A program made the position numbers and the translations under genes. Positions 7,716-16,202 of a stretch of DNA of 64,000 bases are shown piece after piece. Each line of letters starts with the position of its first letter. The first letter of the stretch is position 1. Below the pieces are notes generated by a model. The model did not search any database. It was not told the origin of the DNA and saw nothing but the letters and a program-made list of their open reading frames with translations. Origin of the DNA: Paenibacillus sp. FSL K6-1096 (GTDB taxonomy: Bacteria; Bacillota; Bacilli; Paenibacillales; Paenibacillaceae). The stretch spans positions 6,076,001 through 6,140,000 of the forward strand of contig NZ_CP150274.1 in NCBI RefSeq assembly GCF_037977055.1, in the 5' to 3' direction.

Positions 7716-9494
7716 ATGAGCATGAAACCTGATACACCGCAGAAGGCATGGGCAGGCAAACATTCACGTACAATAATCTACTCCCTTGCGGCACTTCTGT
7801 TCCTTATACTCACAGGAGGTGCATATTGGTTGTTGCAGCCCAATAACGGCGTTACGGATGAAGTCTACAAGGGACATGGCGGAACGTTCAGGAATACCAT
7901 GGCTGAGATCGATACTCCTGATCCGAGTGTGATCTACAAGGATGGATATTATTATATGACCTTCACCCATAATGGAACGGATATTATGGTGATGAAGTCG
8001 CTCACCCTGGATTTCCGCCAGGCCGAGCGGAAGGTCGTATGGTACCCGCCGGCGGAGACGGCCTACTCGGCGAATCTCTGGGCACCCGAGCTGCAATATA
8101 TCCGGGGAAGCTGGTATATCTATTTTGCCGCAGATGACGGGCAGAACGAGAACCACCGGATGTATGTGCTGCAAGCGGACAGCGGTGATCCGCTGGGCGG
8201 TTATACCTTCCAGGGCCAAGTCACCGACAGCAGCAACCGATGGGCGATCGACGGGCTGGCGATGGAGGTGGACGGGGAGCTGTACTTCGTCTGGTCCGGC
8301 TGGGAAGGGGAGGTGAACATTGCGCAGAACACCTATATTGCCCCGATGAGTGATCCGCTGACGATCAGCGGACCGCGGGTGCTGCTGAGCGAGCCGCAGC
8401 TTCCCTGGGAGCGGGCCGGAGGCCCGCCTTATATTAATGAGGGCCAGTCCGTCCTCCATCATAACGGCCGTGTCTTCATTATATATTCCGGTGCGGGAAG
8501 CTGGACTCCCTACTACAGTCTGGGACTGCTTGCTCTGAAGCCGGGCGGCAACCCGCTGGAGGCCGCAGACTGGATCAAGTCGCAAGAGCCGCTGCTGGCC
8601 ATGGATGAAGCTGCCGGAGTCTACGGTCCGGGGCATAATTCATTCACGGTCTCGCCGGATGGAAGCGAGCAGTGGATCGTCTATCACGCCACGACAGGGG
8701 CGGATGACGGCTGGAACAACCGCAAGGCACGGGCCCAGCCGGTTAGCTGGGATGTTGACGGCCTGCCGGTCTTCGGCAAGCCGCTGCCGCTGAGTGAGGC
8801 CATCCCGGTTCCCGCAGGCATGGGCGTGCTCCCGGCGGAAGCCGCCCTGCGCAGCGGCGGCAAGCTGGAATTCCCGTCGCTGCCGTCCACGGTGGACAGC
8901 GAGGTCCCGCTGCTGGTGCATTATGTGAATCCGGGCGGAGAACCGGCCGGGGCGGCAGTCTCGGTAAATGGCGGGCCGCCGGCGGCGCTTCAACTGCCGC
9001 CATCCGGTGAGGGCCAGACCGGTTATGCTTATCTGAGCCTGCCGTTCACAGCCGGGAAGAATACAGTAGCCATAGAGCTGCCCGAGGGTGTGGTGGCGGA
9101 GGTGAAGGCGATTGAAATTCCGCGATATGAAGGCGAGGCTCAAGCCATGGAGGGGGATGCTGCGGCAGAGGATAATCCCTATGCCTCGGGCGGGGCCGGG
9201 GCTGTCTTAGGCGGCAGCGGAGCTTCGCTGAAGTTCAGCCATCTTCAGGTCCCGCACAGCGGAACCTATACGGTCCTGGCGGCGGTGATGAATGCTTCGC
9301 CGGACGCGGAGCTGGAGCTGTCGGTGAACGGAGGTGCGAGGATCGGCTATTCCCCCCTCCCGCAGGAGCGCAATCAGCCTTCCCTCTGGCAGCTGGAGCT
9401 GAAATTACAGAGGGGGGCGAACGAGATCATTCTTTTTGACAGACAAGGCAGCTTCAGTATAGATTATATGGATATATGGCAGAAGAGTGAATGA
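7716..9494 (+). CDS. Membrane-anchored glycoside hydrolase family 43 protein
   Basis: GH43 enzymes are five-bladed beta-propellers that act mainly on arabinan, xylan or arabinoxylan. The three expected acidic residues can be placed: D69 in TPDPSVI, D179 in RWAIDGLAMEVDG, and E242 in PPYINEGQSVL. Residues about 20-41 form a hydrophobic anchor without a lipobox, so the enzyme is probably held outside the cell by an uncleaved segment. The C-terminal 230 residues look like one or two beta-sandwich domains (FPSLPSTVDSEVPLLVHYVNPGG and a carbohydrate-binding-like end). A GAGGGAGG ribosome-binding site precedes ATG. The next binding-protein gene overlaps its stop as ATGA. The linkage specificity cannot be told from the sequence. 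Confidence 0.88.
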   Translation: MSMKPDTPQKAWAGKHSRTIIYSLAALLFLILTGGAYWLLQPNNGVTDEVYKGHGGTFRNTMAEIDTPDPSVIYKDGYYYMTFTHNGTDIMVMKSLTLDFRQAERKVVWYPPAETAYSANLWAPELQYIRGSWYIYFAADDGQNENHRMYVLQADSGDPLGGYTFQGQVTDSSNRWAIDGLAMEVDGELYFVWSGWEGEVNIAQNTYIAPMSDPLTISGPRVLLSEPQLPWERAGGPPYINEGQSVLHHNGRVFIIYSGAGSWTPYYSLGLLALKPGGNPLEAADWIKSQEPLLAMDEAAGVYGPGHNSFTVSPDGSEQWIVYHATTGADDGWNNRKARAQPVSWDVDGLPVFGKPLPLSEAIPVPAGMGVLPAEAALRSGGKLEFPSLPSTVDSEVPLLVHYVNPGGEPAGAAVSVNGGPPAALQLPPSGEGQTGYAYLSLPFTAGKNTVAIELPEGVVAEVKAIEIPRYEGEAQAMEGDAAAEDNPYASGGAGAVLGGSGASLKFSHLQVPHSGTYTVLAAVMNASPDAELELSVNGGARIGYSPLPQERNQPSLWQLELKLQRGANEIILFDRQGSFSIDYMDIWQKSE

Positions 9495-10849
9495 GCCGGG
9501 AGATTCATAGACGGGAAGCAAGACGGGGGCTTACTCATATGAGAGATATTAGCTGCAAGACCGGATACAGACGGAACAAATGGATTGCGCTTTCAATTCT
9601 GCTGATTGCCCTGTTGCTGGGAGGGTGCAGCGCAGAGAGGGAGGAGCCGCCACAGACACCTGCTGTCCAGCCGGTGATTCTCGAATACTGGACCCCGTTC
9701 AGCGGGGGAGACAATATCTTCATGACCGGGCTGGTGGAGCAGTTCAACAAGGAGCATCAGGATATCCGGATCGATCAGATCAACTCCCGGCTGGATGATT
9801 ACTATTCCCGGCTGCGTACAGCCATTCTGTCCGGCAATGCGCCGGATCTGGCCATTATTCATGCAACCAACCTCCCGCAGTTCGTGCAGAACGGTTATAT
9901 AGAGCCCCTTGACGGATTGGCTGCGGAAACCGGCCTGGACTGGGAACAGTTCAGTACCAAAATTGCCGAATCCACCGTCTACGGAGGCGCACATTATGCG
10001 GTGCCTCTGGATACGCATACCTTGGTGCTCTACTATAACAAGAAATATTTAAGAGCGGCCGGGCTGCTGGACACAGAGGATAGGCCGGTGATCGGCCCGG
10101 GAGAACAGGGGTTTACCGCATTTCTGCACAAGCTGAAGCAATCCGTTCCGCCCGGTGTCGCACCGCTGGCTCTGCCCAGCACACGGATTGATTCCGTGTG
10201 GTTATGGTGGAGCCTGTACAATCAGATCGGGGGCGGCGGCGTCTTTTATAATCCCGAAGGCACACAGGCGGTCTTCAATAACAAGGCATCGCTGCAGGCG
10301 CTGGAGTTCGTCAATAGTCTGTACCAGCAGGAGCTGATTCCGCCGGGGATCAATGATGCCTTCAAGCTGTTCTATGACGGTGAGGCGGCGGTGCTGATTA
10401 CGGGGGTATGGGGCACTGGCGCTTTTGAGAAGGCTGAGAAGCTGGAGCTGGGGGTTGTGCCGGTTCCGGTCATATACGATCATCCGGCCGTCTGGGGAGA
10501 TTCACATACGCTGGCGATTCCGGCCAAAAGCGGGATGAGTGCGGAGAAACGGAGGGCGGCCATGGCTTTTGCCCGCTGGGCCGTTGAGCACGGGGTGATG
10601 TGGGCGGAGGCGGGCCATGTCCCGAGCTCCCGGAAGGTCGTGGAGAGCAGGGCGTATTCCGCGCTGAAATTCCGCAGTGACTATGCGAATACCGCCAACT
10701 CCGTAGTCTATTGGCCGCGGAATATGAAGCAGTGGAGTATTAATGAAGAGATTATCCGGCAATTTGAGCGGATGATCTATAAGGAGCAAAGTCCGGCGCA
10801 GGCTCTGCAGCAGGCGGTGGACAGCATCAACCTTCAGCTGAAGAGATGA
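9491..10849 (+). CDS. Second substrate-binding lipoprotein of the same sugar locus
   Basis: This is a family 1 extracellular solute-binding protein. After about 35 residues of basic N-terminus comes a hydrophobic stretch ending in LLLGGC, a lipobox. Motifs shared with the first binding protein include LEYWTPFSGGDNIFM, PDLAIIHATNLPQF and YAVPLDTHTLVLYYNKKYL, so the two look like diverged paralogues. The ATG overlaps the GH43 stop by four bases. Another ATG 16 codons later also precedes the signal segment and may be the true start. Two binding proteins for one permease pair may widen substrate range, or one may serve the linked sensor kinase. Confidence 0.88.
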   Translation: MSREIHRREARRGLTHMRDISCKTGYRRNKWIALSILLIALLLGGCSAEREEPPQTPAVQPVILEYWTPFSGGDNIFMTGLVEQFNKEHQDIRIDQINSRLDDYYSRLRTAILSGNAPDLAIIHATNLPQFVQNGYIEPLDGLAAETGLDWEQFSTKIAESTVYGGAHYAVPLDTHTLVLYYNKKYLRAAGLLDTEDRPVIGPGEQGFTAFLHKLKQSVPPGVAPLALPSTRIDSVWLWWSLYNQIGGGGVFYNPEGTQAVFNNKASLQALEFVNSLYQQELIPPGINDAFKLFYDGEAAVLITGVWGTGAFEKAEKLELGVVPVPVIYDHPAVWGDSHTLAIPAKSGMSAEKRRAAMAFARWAVEHGVMWAEAGHVPSSRKVVESRAYSALKFRSDYANTANSVVYWPRNMKQWSINEEIIRQFERMIYKEQSPAQALQQAVDSINLQLKR

Positions 10850-10871
10850 CTGTAAGGGAGCAAGGGGGAGA

Positions 10872-12689
10872 ATGCGGTTGAAATCCTTTCGCGGCTGGTT
10901 CAGGAACCTGGCGCTTGCGCGCAAGCTTATTCTTATCAATGTCGTGTTCATTGTGCTTCCGCTGGGACTGATGGGGTATTTCGCCTTTGCCCGTTTTACC
11001 GAAACGACGGAGCGTAAGGTAGGCGAATATCAGCTCCAGACGCTGAAGCAGCTTACCCTGAATATCGATACCTATATGAATGAGCTGAACCGGCTGACCG
11101 TGATGCCCTATCAATATCCCAAGGTGACCGATTATCTGGCCACGAAGCGTGCCCCCGGCGAACCCTTGACGCTGGATGAGATCAGCGGACTCAACAGCTT
11201 CGTCACCCAGGTGTTCCTGAACGGCCGGGTCGATATTCTGGGCGTTTCCCTGTATGGTACGGACGGAGCCTCCTATGTGGTCATGCCGGAGAGCCAGTAT
11301 GTCACGACCTACAAGCTGGATGAGAATGTGGGCTGGCTGAATAAGTTCAAGGGTCATTATGGACAGCCGGTGTATGTGGCCACGCATGATTTAAGATCCA
11401 GCGGCGGAAATGTATATCAGGCCTTCTCCATCGTGAGGGAGCTGCGCAGCTTCGATGACGGCGTAACGCTCGGGTACATTGTCATTGATGTGGACCCCAA
11501 GTTCATCCGTGAGATTCTGTCCAAGGTCACGCTGGACCCCCAGGAGCTGCTGTACATTACGGATGATTCCAGCAACCTGGTTACCGGCAAGGATCACGGA
11601 ATTCCACAGGGAGTAGCTGATGGTTCCATCAGCAGAACGGGTGAAGGGGTGAGCCATGTGAAATCCGGGGGCGAAGGGCTGCTGGTCGCGCATGTCACCT
11701 CAGAGGTTACCGGATGGACGACTGTTGGCGTTGTACCGGTGTCCGGTCTGATGAAGGATACCGAGGTGCTGCGCACATACCTTATTCTCATTGGCGTGAT
11801 CTGTGTCGGCCTGGCCCTGCTGCTGTATGTGTTCATTGCTTACCGGATCACCCAGCCGCTGCGCAAGCTGAGCCGGCTAATGCGCAGCGTTGAGCGCGGC
11901 GACCTGAGCCAGGCCTTTCCGGTGAGCGGAACAGATGAAGTGGGGCTGCTGGGCCATTCGTTTAACGGCATGATTGCCAAGCTCAGCGAGCTGGGCTATC
12001 TGCTCTACGAGACGGAAATCCGCGAGAAGGATGCGCAGATTGCCGCGCTGCAGAGCAAGATCAATCCGCATTTTCTGTACAATACACTGGGCTCCATCAG
12101 CATGTACGCCGAGCTTGAAGGCAGCCCGGAGATTATCACCATGTCCAACAACCTGAGCAAGCTGTTGCGTTACAGTCTGAGCGGGCGCAAGGAGCAGGTG
12201 ACGCTGCAGGATGAGCTGGACCACGTAGGCGGCTATATGGCCATCCAGCAGATGCGCTATGAGGAACGGATTCAATTCACGATGAATATTGAGCCCTCGC
12301 TGCTGGACTGTGAGGTCATTCCGCTGATGATCCAGCCGCTGGTTGAGAATGCGATTAATCATGCACTCGATCAGGGGGTGGGCCGGGGCGTGATAACATT
12401 GACCGCAGGCAGCAGCAATCAGGTGCTTACCATTACAGTCGAGGATGACGGAATTGGCATGAATGCGGAGGCGCTGGAGGCACTCCGGCTGCATCTGCGG
12501 AATACGGAGGAGCTTGGCGGGCGTTCCGGCAACGGGCTGCTGAATGTCCACCGCCGGATCGTGCTGCATTACGGGGAGGAATATGGCCTCTCACTGGAGA
12601 GTATGCCGTATCAGGGCTTCAAAGCCGTGCTTACGCTGCCGGTCATTCATCATCAGGGCCGGGCAAGGGAGGATGACGGGGTTGCCTAG
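10872..12689 (+). CDS. YesM-family sensor histidine kinase
   Basis: This is a membrane sensor kinase of 605 residues. There is one transmembrane segment near residues 17-37, an extracellular sensing region of about 260 residues, a second segment near 298-320, and then a HAMP domain (ITQPLRKLSRLMRSVERGDLSQ). The His_kinase domain carries the phosphorylated histidine in KINPHFLYNTL, near residue 400. The HATPase N and G boxes are PLVENAINHAL and VEDDGIGM. A GCAAGGGGGAGA site precedes ATG. The response regulator gene overlaps its end. Such pairs typically activate the neighbouring sugar operon when the external sugar is sensed. Confidence 0.93.
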   Translation: MRLKSFRGWFRNLALARKLILINVVFIVLPLGLMGYFAFARFTETTERKVGEYQLQTLKQLTLNIDTYMNELNRLTVMPYQYPKVTDYLATKRAPGEPLTLDEISGLNSFVTQVFLNGRVDILGVSLYGTDGASYVVMPESQYVTTYKLDENVGWLNKFKGHYGQPVYVATHDLRSSGGNVYQAFSIVRELRSFDDGVTLGYIVIDVDPKFIREILSKVTLDPQELLYITDDSSNLVTGKDHGIPQGVADGSISRTGEGVSHVKSGGEGLLVAHVTSEVTGWTTVGVVPVSGLMKDTEVLRTYLILIGVICVGLALLLYVFIAYRITQPLRKLSRLMRSVERGDLSQAFPVSGTDEVGLLGHSFNGMIAKLSELGYLLYETEIREKDAQIAALQSKINPHFLYNTLGSISMYAELEGSPEIITMSNNLSKLLRYSLSGRKEQVTLQDELDHVGGYMAIQQMRYEERIQFTMNIEPSLLDCEVIPLMIQPLVENAINHALDQGVGRGVITLTAGSSNQVLTITVEDDGIGMNAEALEALRLHLRNTEELGGRSGNGLLNVHRRIVLHYGEEYGLSLESMPYQGFKAVLTLPVIHHQGRAREDDGVA

Positions 12690-14328
12690 AATATTGATTG
12701 TTGACGATGAATCGGTCTTCCGCAAAGGACTGCGCAAAATGATCACCAGCCTGGATAGCAGCTGGGAGGTGGTCGGTGAAGCCAGCGACGGCTATGATGC
12801 ACTCGACAAGCTGGCCGAGCTGTCTCCTGAAGTGCTGCTCACCGATATCCGTATGCCGCGGATGGACGGTATCCAGCTGCAGCAATTGGCCGGGGTACGC
12901 TTCAAGGATCTGATGACCGTTGTGGTCAGCGGCTACGATGAATTCGCCTATGCGCAGCAGTCGATGCGCCAGGGCGCGAAGGATTATCTGATGAAGCCGG
13001 TGGAACGCCAGGAGCTGGGCCGTGTGCTGGAGCGGCTGGGGCAGGAGCTGGCTGAGCGTCACACGCAATCTGCACGAAGCGGTCAGCCTTGGCAGGTGCA
13101 GCCTGTGCTGAAACGGCATGTGGCCGGTCATCTGGCGGAGAGTCTGCTCAAAGGCAAGACGGAAGACAGCGATTTACGGCTGCTGCATGAGCTGGGCTTC
13201 GCCTTCTTGCATCCCTATTTCATCTGCATGGTTATCAAGCTGGATAAGCATTCTGTGGAAAAAGAGCGCTATGAGCGGGGAGATGCGTCGTTGTTCCTCC
13301 TGTATATCCAGCAGGTCGTCCAGGAGATGATCGATCGTCAGGCCATAGGGATAAGCTTCGTGCAGTCGGATACCGAGGTGGTCGCCTTGCTGAATACAGC
13401 AGACCCGCAGCATTCCCTGTCGGCGCCTGGAGCACTGGGTGACCTGATCCGCAGGCAGATCCGTTCCTTGTCCAATCTGACGGTGACGATCGGGGTCAGC
13501 AATCCGGCAGAAGGGCTGTCAGGCATCCCCAGAGCCTACAGCGAGGCTGGCATTGCTCTCCTGTACCGGTTGATCGAAGGCGGTGACAGGCTGCTGGATT
13601 ATGCCAAAATGAAGGAGCGCCCCAACGAAGGCAGCAGCCCCCTGAAGTGGTCCTGGGAGCTGCTGGAGAAGTCGATTACCGGCGGAAGAGAGGCCGGCAT
13701 CGGCCCGATTGTGGAGCGTATGATCGAAGAGCTGTGCAGCACGGCCGAGTCACCCGAGAGCATCCACCAGCAAATCTGCAAGCTGCTGTTGTATTACTAT
13801 GAATTGTCCGAGGAGCTTGGAGTTACCGGAGCGTGGTTGGGCACGAAGGATATCCGCACCATCCTGTTCGAGGTGTGCAGCCTCTCTTCACGGCAGGAGC
13901 TTGCCGAGCAATGCCGGGGGCTGCTGCTCACGCTGACCGGCTGCATCGCCGAATCCCGGGAGACGAAGGATATCGATCCGGTCACTGTGGCCCAGCGCTA
14001 TATCTCGCAGCATTATCATCATCCGCTGAGTCTCAAGGAGGTAGCAGACAAAGTATATTTGAACCCGGTATATTTTAGCAATCTGTTCAAGCAGAGGACC
14101 GGCGTCACCTTTAGCGAATTTGTCACGCATACCCGTATGGAGGAGGCCCGCAGAAAGCTGGCCTTCACCGGGGAGAAGATCAGCAGAATCGCTGAGGAGA
14201 CGGGCTTCGGCAACGTGCGTCACTTCAACCGCGTGTTCAAGAACTGCAGTGGTCTTTCGCCCAAAGCGTACAGGGACAGCTCGCGCAAGGTGCAGATGGC
14301 TTCTATGGATCATAAGGACGGATCATAG
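12673..14328 (+). CDS. YesN-type response regulator, receiver plus AraC domain
   Basis: This cytoplasmic regulator is the partner of the preceding kinase. The receiver domain begins at once (ILIVDDESVFRKG). The phospho-acceptor Asp is in LLTDIRMPRMDG and the conserved Lys is in KDYLMKPVERQE. A middle region of about 300 residues has no recognised fold. The AraC-type DNA-binding domain closes the protein (HYHHPLSLKEVADKVYLNP then RIAEETGFGNVRHFNRVF). ATG at 12673 overlaps the kinase end by 17 bases but touches AGGGAGG. A TTG three codons later is better spaced, so the exact start is uncertain. It probably controls the binding-protein promoter near 4.4 kb. Confidence 0.92.
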   Translation: MTGLPRILIVDDESVFRKGLRKMITSLDSSWEVVGEASDGYDALDKLAELSPEVLLTDIRMPRMDGIQLQQLAGVRFKDLMTVVVSGYDEFAYAQQSMRQGAKDYLMKPVERQELGRVLERLGQELAERHTQSARSGQPWQVQPVLKRHVAGHLAESLLKGKTEDSDLRLLHELGFAFLHPYFICMVIKLDKHSVEKERYERGDASLFLLYIQQVVQEMIDRQAIGISFVQSDTEVVALLNTADPQHSLSAPGALGDLIRRQIRSLSNLTVTIGVSNPAEGLSGIPRAYSEAGIALLYRLIEGGDRLLDYAKMKERPNEGSSPLKWSWELLEKSITGGREAGIGPIVERMIEELCSTAESPESIHQQICKLLLYYYELSEELGVTGAWLGTKDIRTILFEVCSLSSRQELAEQCRGLLLTLTGCIAESRETKDIDPVTVAQRYISQHYHHPLSLKEVADKVYLNPVYFSNLFKQRTGVTFSEFVTHTRMEEARRKLAFTGEKISRIAEETGFGNVRHFNRVFKNCSGLSPKAYRDSSRKVQMASMDHKDGS

Positions 14329-14364
14329 GGGCTGCTTGCAGCTTCTTTAATCTTCAACCATGGA

Positions 14365-14575
14365 GTTATACGAAATCCTGCACAGAATACAACAATGCGT
14401 GCTACACAGACGCCAATCTGGCGGGAATCCTGCACAAAAGACAACAATCGCTCCTCGCCAGACGCCAATGCGGTGGAAATCCTGCATAAAGTGCAACAAT
14501 GTGCATGATTGGAGATAAGTCTGAAAAAAATCCTGCATAAAATGCAACAATACGTTGTCGCCACACGTAATCGGA
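14365..14575. repeat. Array C, 51-52-bp period, four units
   Basis: The motif AATCCTGCA recurs at 14374, 14426, 14478 and 14529 (spacings 52, 52, 51). Each is followed by a small palindrome such as TGCATAAAATGCA and then CAACAAT. The stretch lies between the convergent ends of the response regulator and hisS genes. I see no gene and no clear terminator between 14330 and 14637. Confidence 0.75.
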
Positions 14576-14637
14576 AGCTGATTCTACACGGATACCAATC
14601 AGGCGAGGGAGACAGACTCCAAATGGCTTAACAACCA

Positions 14638-15915
14638 TTATTGCGAAGTCAAGCATACCGCCTCCTCCGCCGTAACCAGCTGCTCGCTGCCCTGCTCCAT
14701 ATCCTTCAGCCGCAGCTTCTGCACAGCAGCCTCGCTCTCTCCGACCATAATCACATAGCGGATGCCCTGTGCGCTGGCTGCGGCCAGCGTTTTTTTGAGT
14801 TTGCGCGTGCCACTGTCCACGGTGGTGCGGATGCCGGCGGACCGCAGCGAAGCAGCCGCGACGAGTGCTTGCGGCATATACCCGCCGACGGGAACGATCA
14901 GAACGCCGGAACGCTCCGGAGTATCCGCCGGGCGCTCACCCAGCAGGGCCATAATTGACTCCATTCCGAACGAGATCCCCACGGTAGGGTATTCGATATC
15001 GTCACGCCCGACCAGCTTCCCGATGATCGCGTCATATCTGCCTCCGCCGCCCAGACTCGATGAATAGCTGCCTGTAGCATCGAAGATTTCATAGACGGTC
15101 CCCGTATAGAAGGACAGCCCGCGCGACAGAAAAGGATCGAACACGCAGACCTCCGCAAGGCCGACCGCATCAATCAGCTGCTGCAAGGCCTGCACCTCGA
15201 GCGTCCCCGGCAGCCCTTCCAGCTTATACCGCTCCACCAATTCCGCGAACCCCGGGTCCGCCAGCTCCAGCAGCTCCGCGATCAAGGTAACGGTCTCTGC
15301 GGGCAGCTGCTTATCCGTCAGCTCGGCCAATACTCCGCTGCTGCCGATTTTGGCCAGCTTGTCGAGGGTCAGCATCACCGAGAGCTGCTCCTGCTGCGGC
15401 ACACCCACCGCCCTCAGAATCTCGCCGAGAAAGCGGCGGTTATTCCACTTCAGCAGCACCGGAATCGCAAGTCTGCGGAACACCTCTGCCGCGAGCTGCA
15501 TCAGCTCCGCTTCCGCCTGCGGACCGGCAATCCCGACAACATCGGCGTCACATTGCAGGAACTCGCGCAGGCGGCCTTTTTTGACCGGACCATCCCGGAA
15601 CACCTTGCCGATCTCATACCGCCGGTAGGGGAAGGCGATTCCCGGATTCATAGCAATCACCTTGGCAAAAGGAATCGTAAGATCGTACCGCAGCCCCAGC
15701 CTGCGTCCGCCCTGGTCGCTGAGCTGGTACATCTCGCGCAGTATCTCATCGCCCCCGGCGTATTTGGAGGTCAGCAGCTCCAGCTCATTGAGCATCGCCG
15801 TATCCATTGACTCGAACCCGTAGAGCTCGAACAGCTCCTGAAGCGTAGTCCGCACCTTCTGGCGGATGGCCTGTTCCCGGCCGAAGTAATCGTAAGTTCC
15901 TTTGATATTCTGCAT
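14638..15915 (-). CDS. hisS: Histidine--tRNA ligase, HisS2 type
   Basis: This cytoplasmic class II synthetase charges tRNA-His. Motif 2 is visible around YRRYEIGKVFRDGP and LREFLQCDADVVG. The histidine-specific loops are LRYDLTIPFAKV and RGLSFYTGTVYEIFD, motif 3 is GGGGRYDAIIG with PTVGISFGMESI, and a C-terminal anticodon-binding domain follows (GVLIVPVGGYMPQALVAA to the end). At 425 residues it has normal length. The sequence matches the second HisRS type found in the Bacillus cereus group more closely than the usual bacterial form, which starts with a PRGTQD-like motif. It stands alone, not beside aspS. AAAGGAG lies nine bases before ATG. Upstream is a leader with a His-rich peptide and attenuator. 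Confidence 0.93.
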   Translation of the reverse strand: MQNIKGTYDYFGREQAIRQKVRTTLQELFELYGFESMDTAMLNELELLTSKYAGGDEILREMYQLSDQGGRRLGLRYDLTIPFAKVIAMNPGIAFPYRRYEIGKVFRDGPVKKGRLREFLQCDADVVGIAGPQAEAELMQLAAEVFRRLAIPVLLKWNNRRFLGEILRAVGVPQQEQLSVMLTLDKLAKIGSSGVLAELTDKQLPAETVTLIAELLELADPGFAELVERYKLEGLPGTLEVQALQQLIDAVGLAEVCVFDPFLSRGLSFYTGTVYEIFDATGSYSSSLGGGGRYDAIIGKLVGRDDIEYPTVGISFGMESIMALLGERPADTPERSGVLIVPVGGYMPQALVAAASLRSAGIRTTVDSGTRKLKKTLAAASAQGIRYVIMVGESEAAVQKLRLKDMEQGSEQLVTAEEAVCLTSQ

Positions 15916-15950
15916 CGTCAGCAGCTCCTTTGGTTGTGAAATCTCTGAAA

Positions 15951-15986
15951 AATAAAAAACGCGCCGGACCTCATGGTCCTGCGCGC
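15951..15986 (-). terminator. Attenuator terminator in the hisS leader
   Basis: On the minus strand GCGCGCAGGACC pairs with GGTCCGGCGCG across ATGA (one A-G mismatch) and is followed by TTTTTTATTTTT. It ends about 35 bases before the hisS start codon, so it would stop transcription before the gene. The 5' arm overlaps a competing pairing (CCTGCG at 16002-15997 with CGCAGG at 15983-15978). Confidence 0.85.
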
Positions 15987-15996
15987 TTATCTATGC

Positions 15997-16065
15997 CGCA
16001 GGGAGGTCAAACGCGAAATGCGCTAGCCCTCCCTGGATGAATTCAGGGGTGCTAACGCTGCTTGT
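15997..16065 (-). promoter_or_regulatory. Mutually exclusive hairpins of the hisS attenuator
   Basis: All pairings are read on the minus strand. GCGTTAGC (16058-16051) pairs with GCTAGCGC (16027-16020), extended by CCCTG/CAGGG. CAGGGAGG (16035-16028) pairs with CCTCCCTG (16006-15999) and competes with that extension. CCTGCG (16002-15997) pairs with CGCAGG inside the terminator's 5' arm. A ribosome stalled on the His codons leaves GCGTTAGC free, frees CCTGCG and so prevents termination. A ribosome at the leader stop masks GCGTTAGC, favours the CAGGGAGG hairpin and allows the terminator. The pairings are seen and the logic is inferred. Confidence 0.75.
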
Positions 16066-16105
16066 GATGATGAAGCGGATTCGGTATGATGGACAAGCGG
16101 TTCAT
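16052..16105 (-). CDS. His-rich leader peptide of hisS (17 aa)
   Basis: The minus-strand frame from ATG at 16105 encodes MNRLSIIPNPLHHHKQR and then TAG. AAGGGA lies nine bases upstream, which is a good ribosome-binding site. Three consecutive His codons (CAT CAT CAC) lie five codons before the stop. The stop codon is inside the first attenuator arm. An in-frame ATG six codons upstream has no ribosome-binding site. This is the arrangement of enterobacterial hisL, where slow decoding of His codons during shortage of charged tRNA-His prevents termination. Here the controlled gene would be the synthetase itself. Confidence 0.8.
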   Translation of the reverse strand: MNRLSIIPNPLHHHKQR

Positions 16106-16139
16106 GTGATCCAATCCCTTCATGTGAGAATTACAGCAC

Positions 16140-16168
16140 ATTATAGCTGATCAGGGACCGCTATGCAA
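16140..16168 (-). promoter_or_regulatory. Sigma-A type promoter of hisS leader
   Basis: On the minus strand TTGCAT and TATAAT are separated by exactly 17 bases. Transcription should begin near 16133, giving a leader of about 218 bases that contains the peptide, the hairpins and the terminator. Confidence 0.8.
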
Positions 16169-16202
16169 GACTTTAATCTGTACAGGCAAAGGAGCCATCC
16201 GC

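Noticed and set aside
7764..8636. Antisense open frame of 290 codons within the GH43 gene
   Set aside because: It is a shadow of the GH43 reading frame in GC-rich DNA, with no start signal or recognised motif.
12544..12672. N-terminal extension of the first response regulator
   Set aside because: It would overlap the kinase gene by about 145 bases. The receiver domain starts directly after ATG 12673.
15916..16140. T-box leader for hisS
   Set aside because: No AGGGTGGNACCGCG-type element was found. The elements fit a peptide attenuator better.
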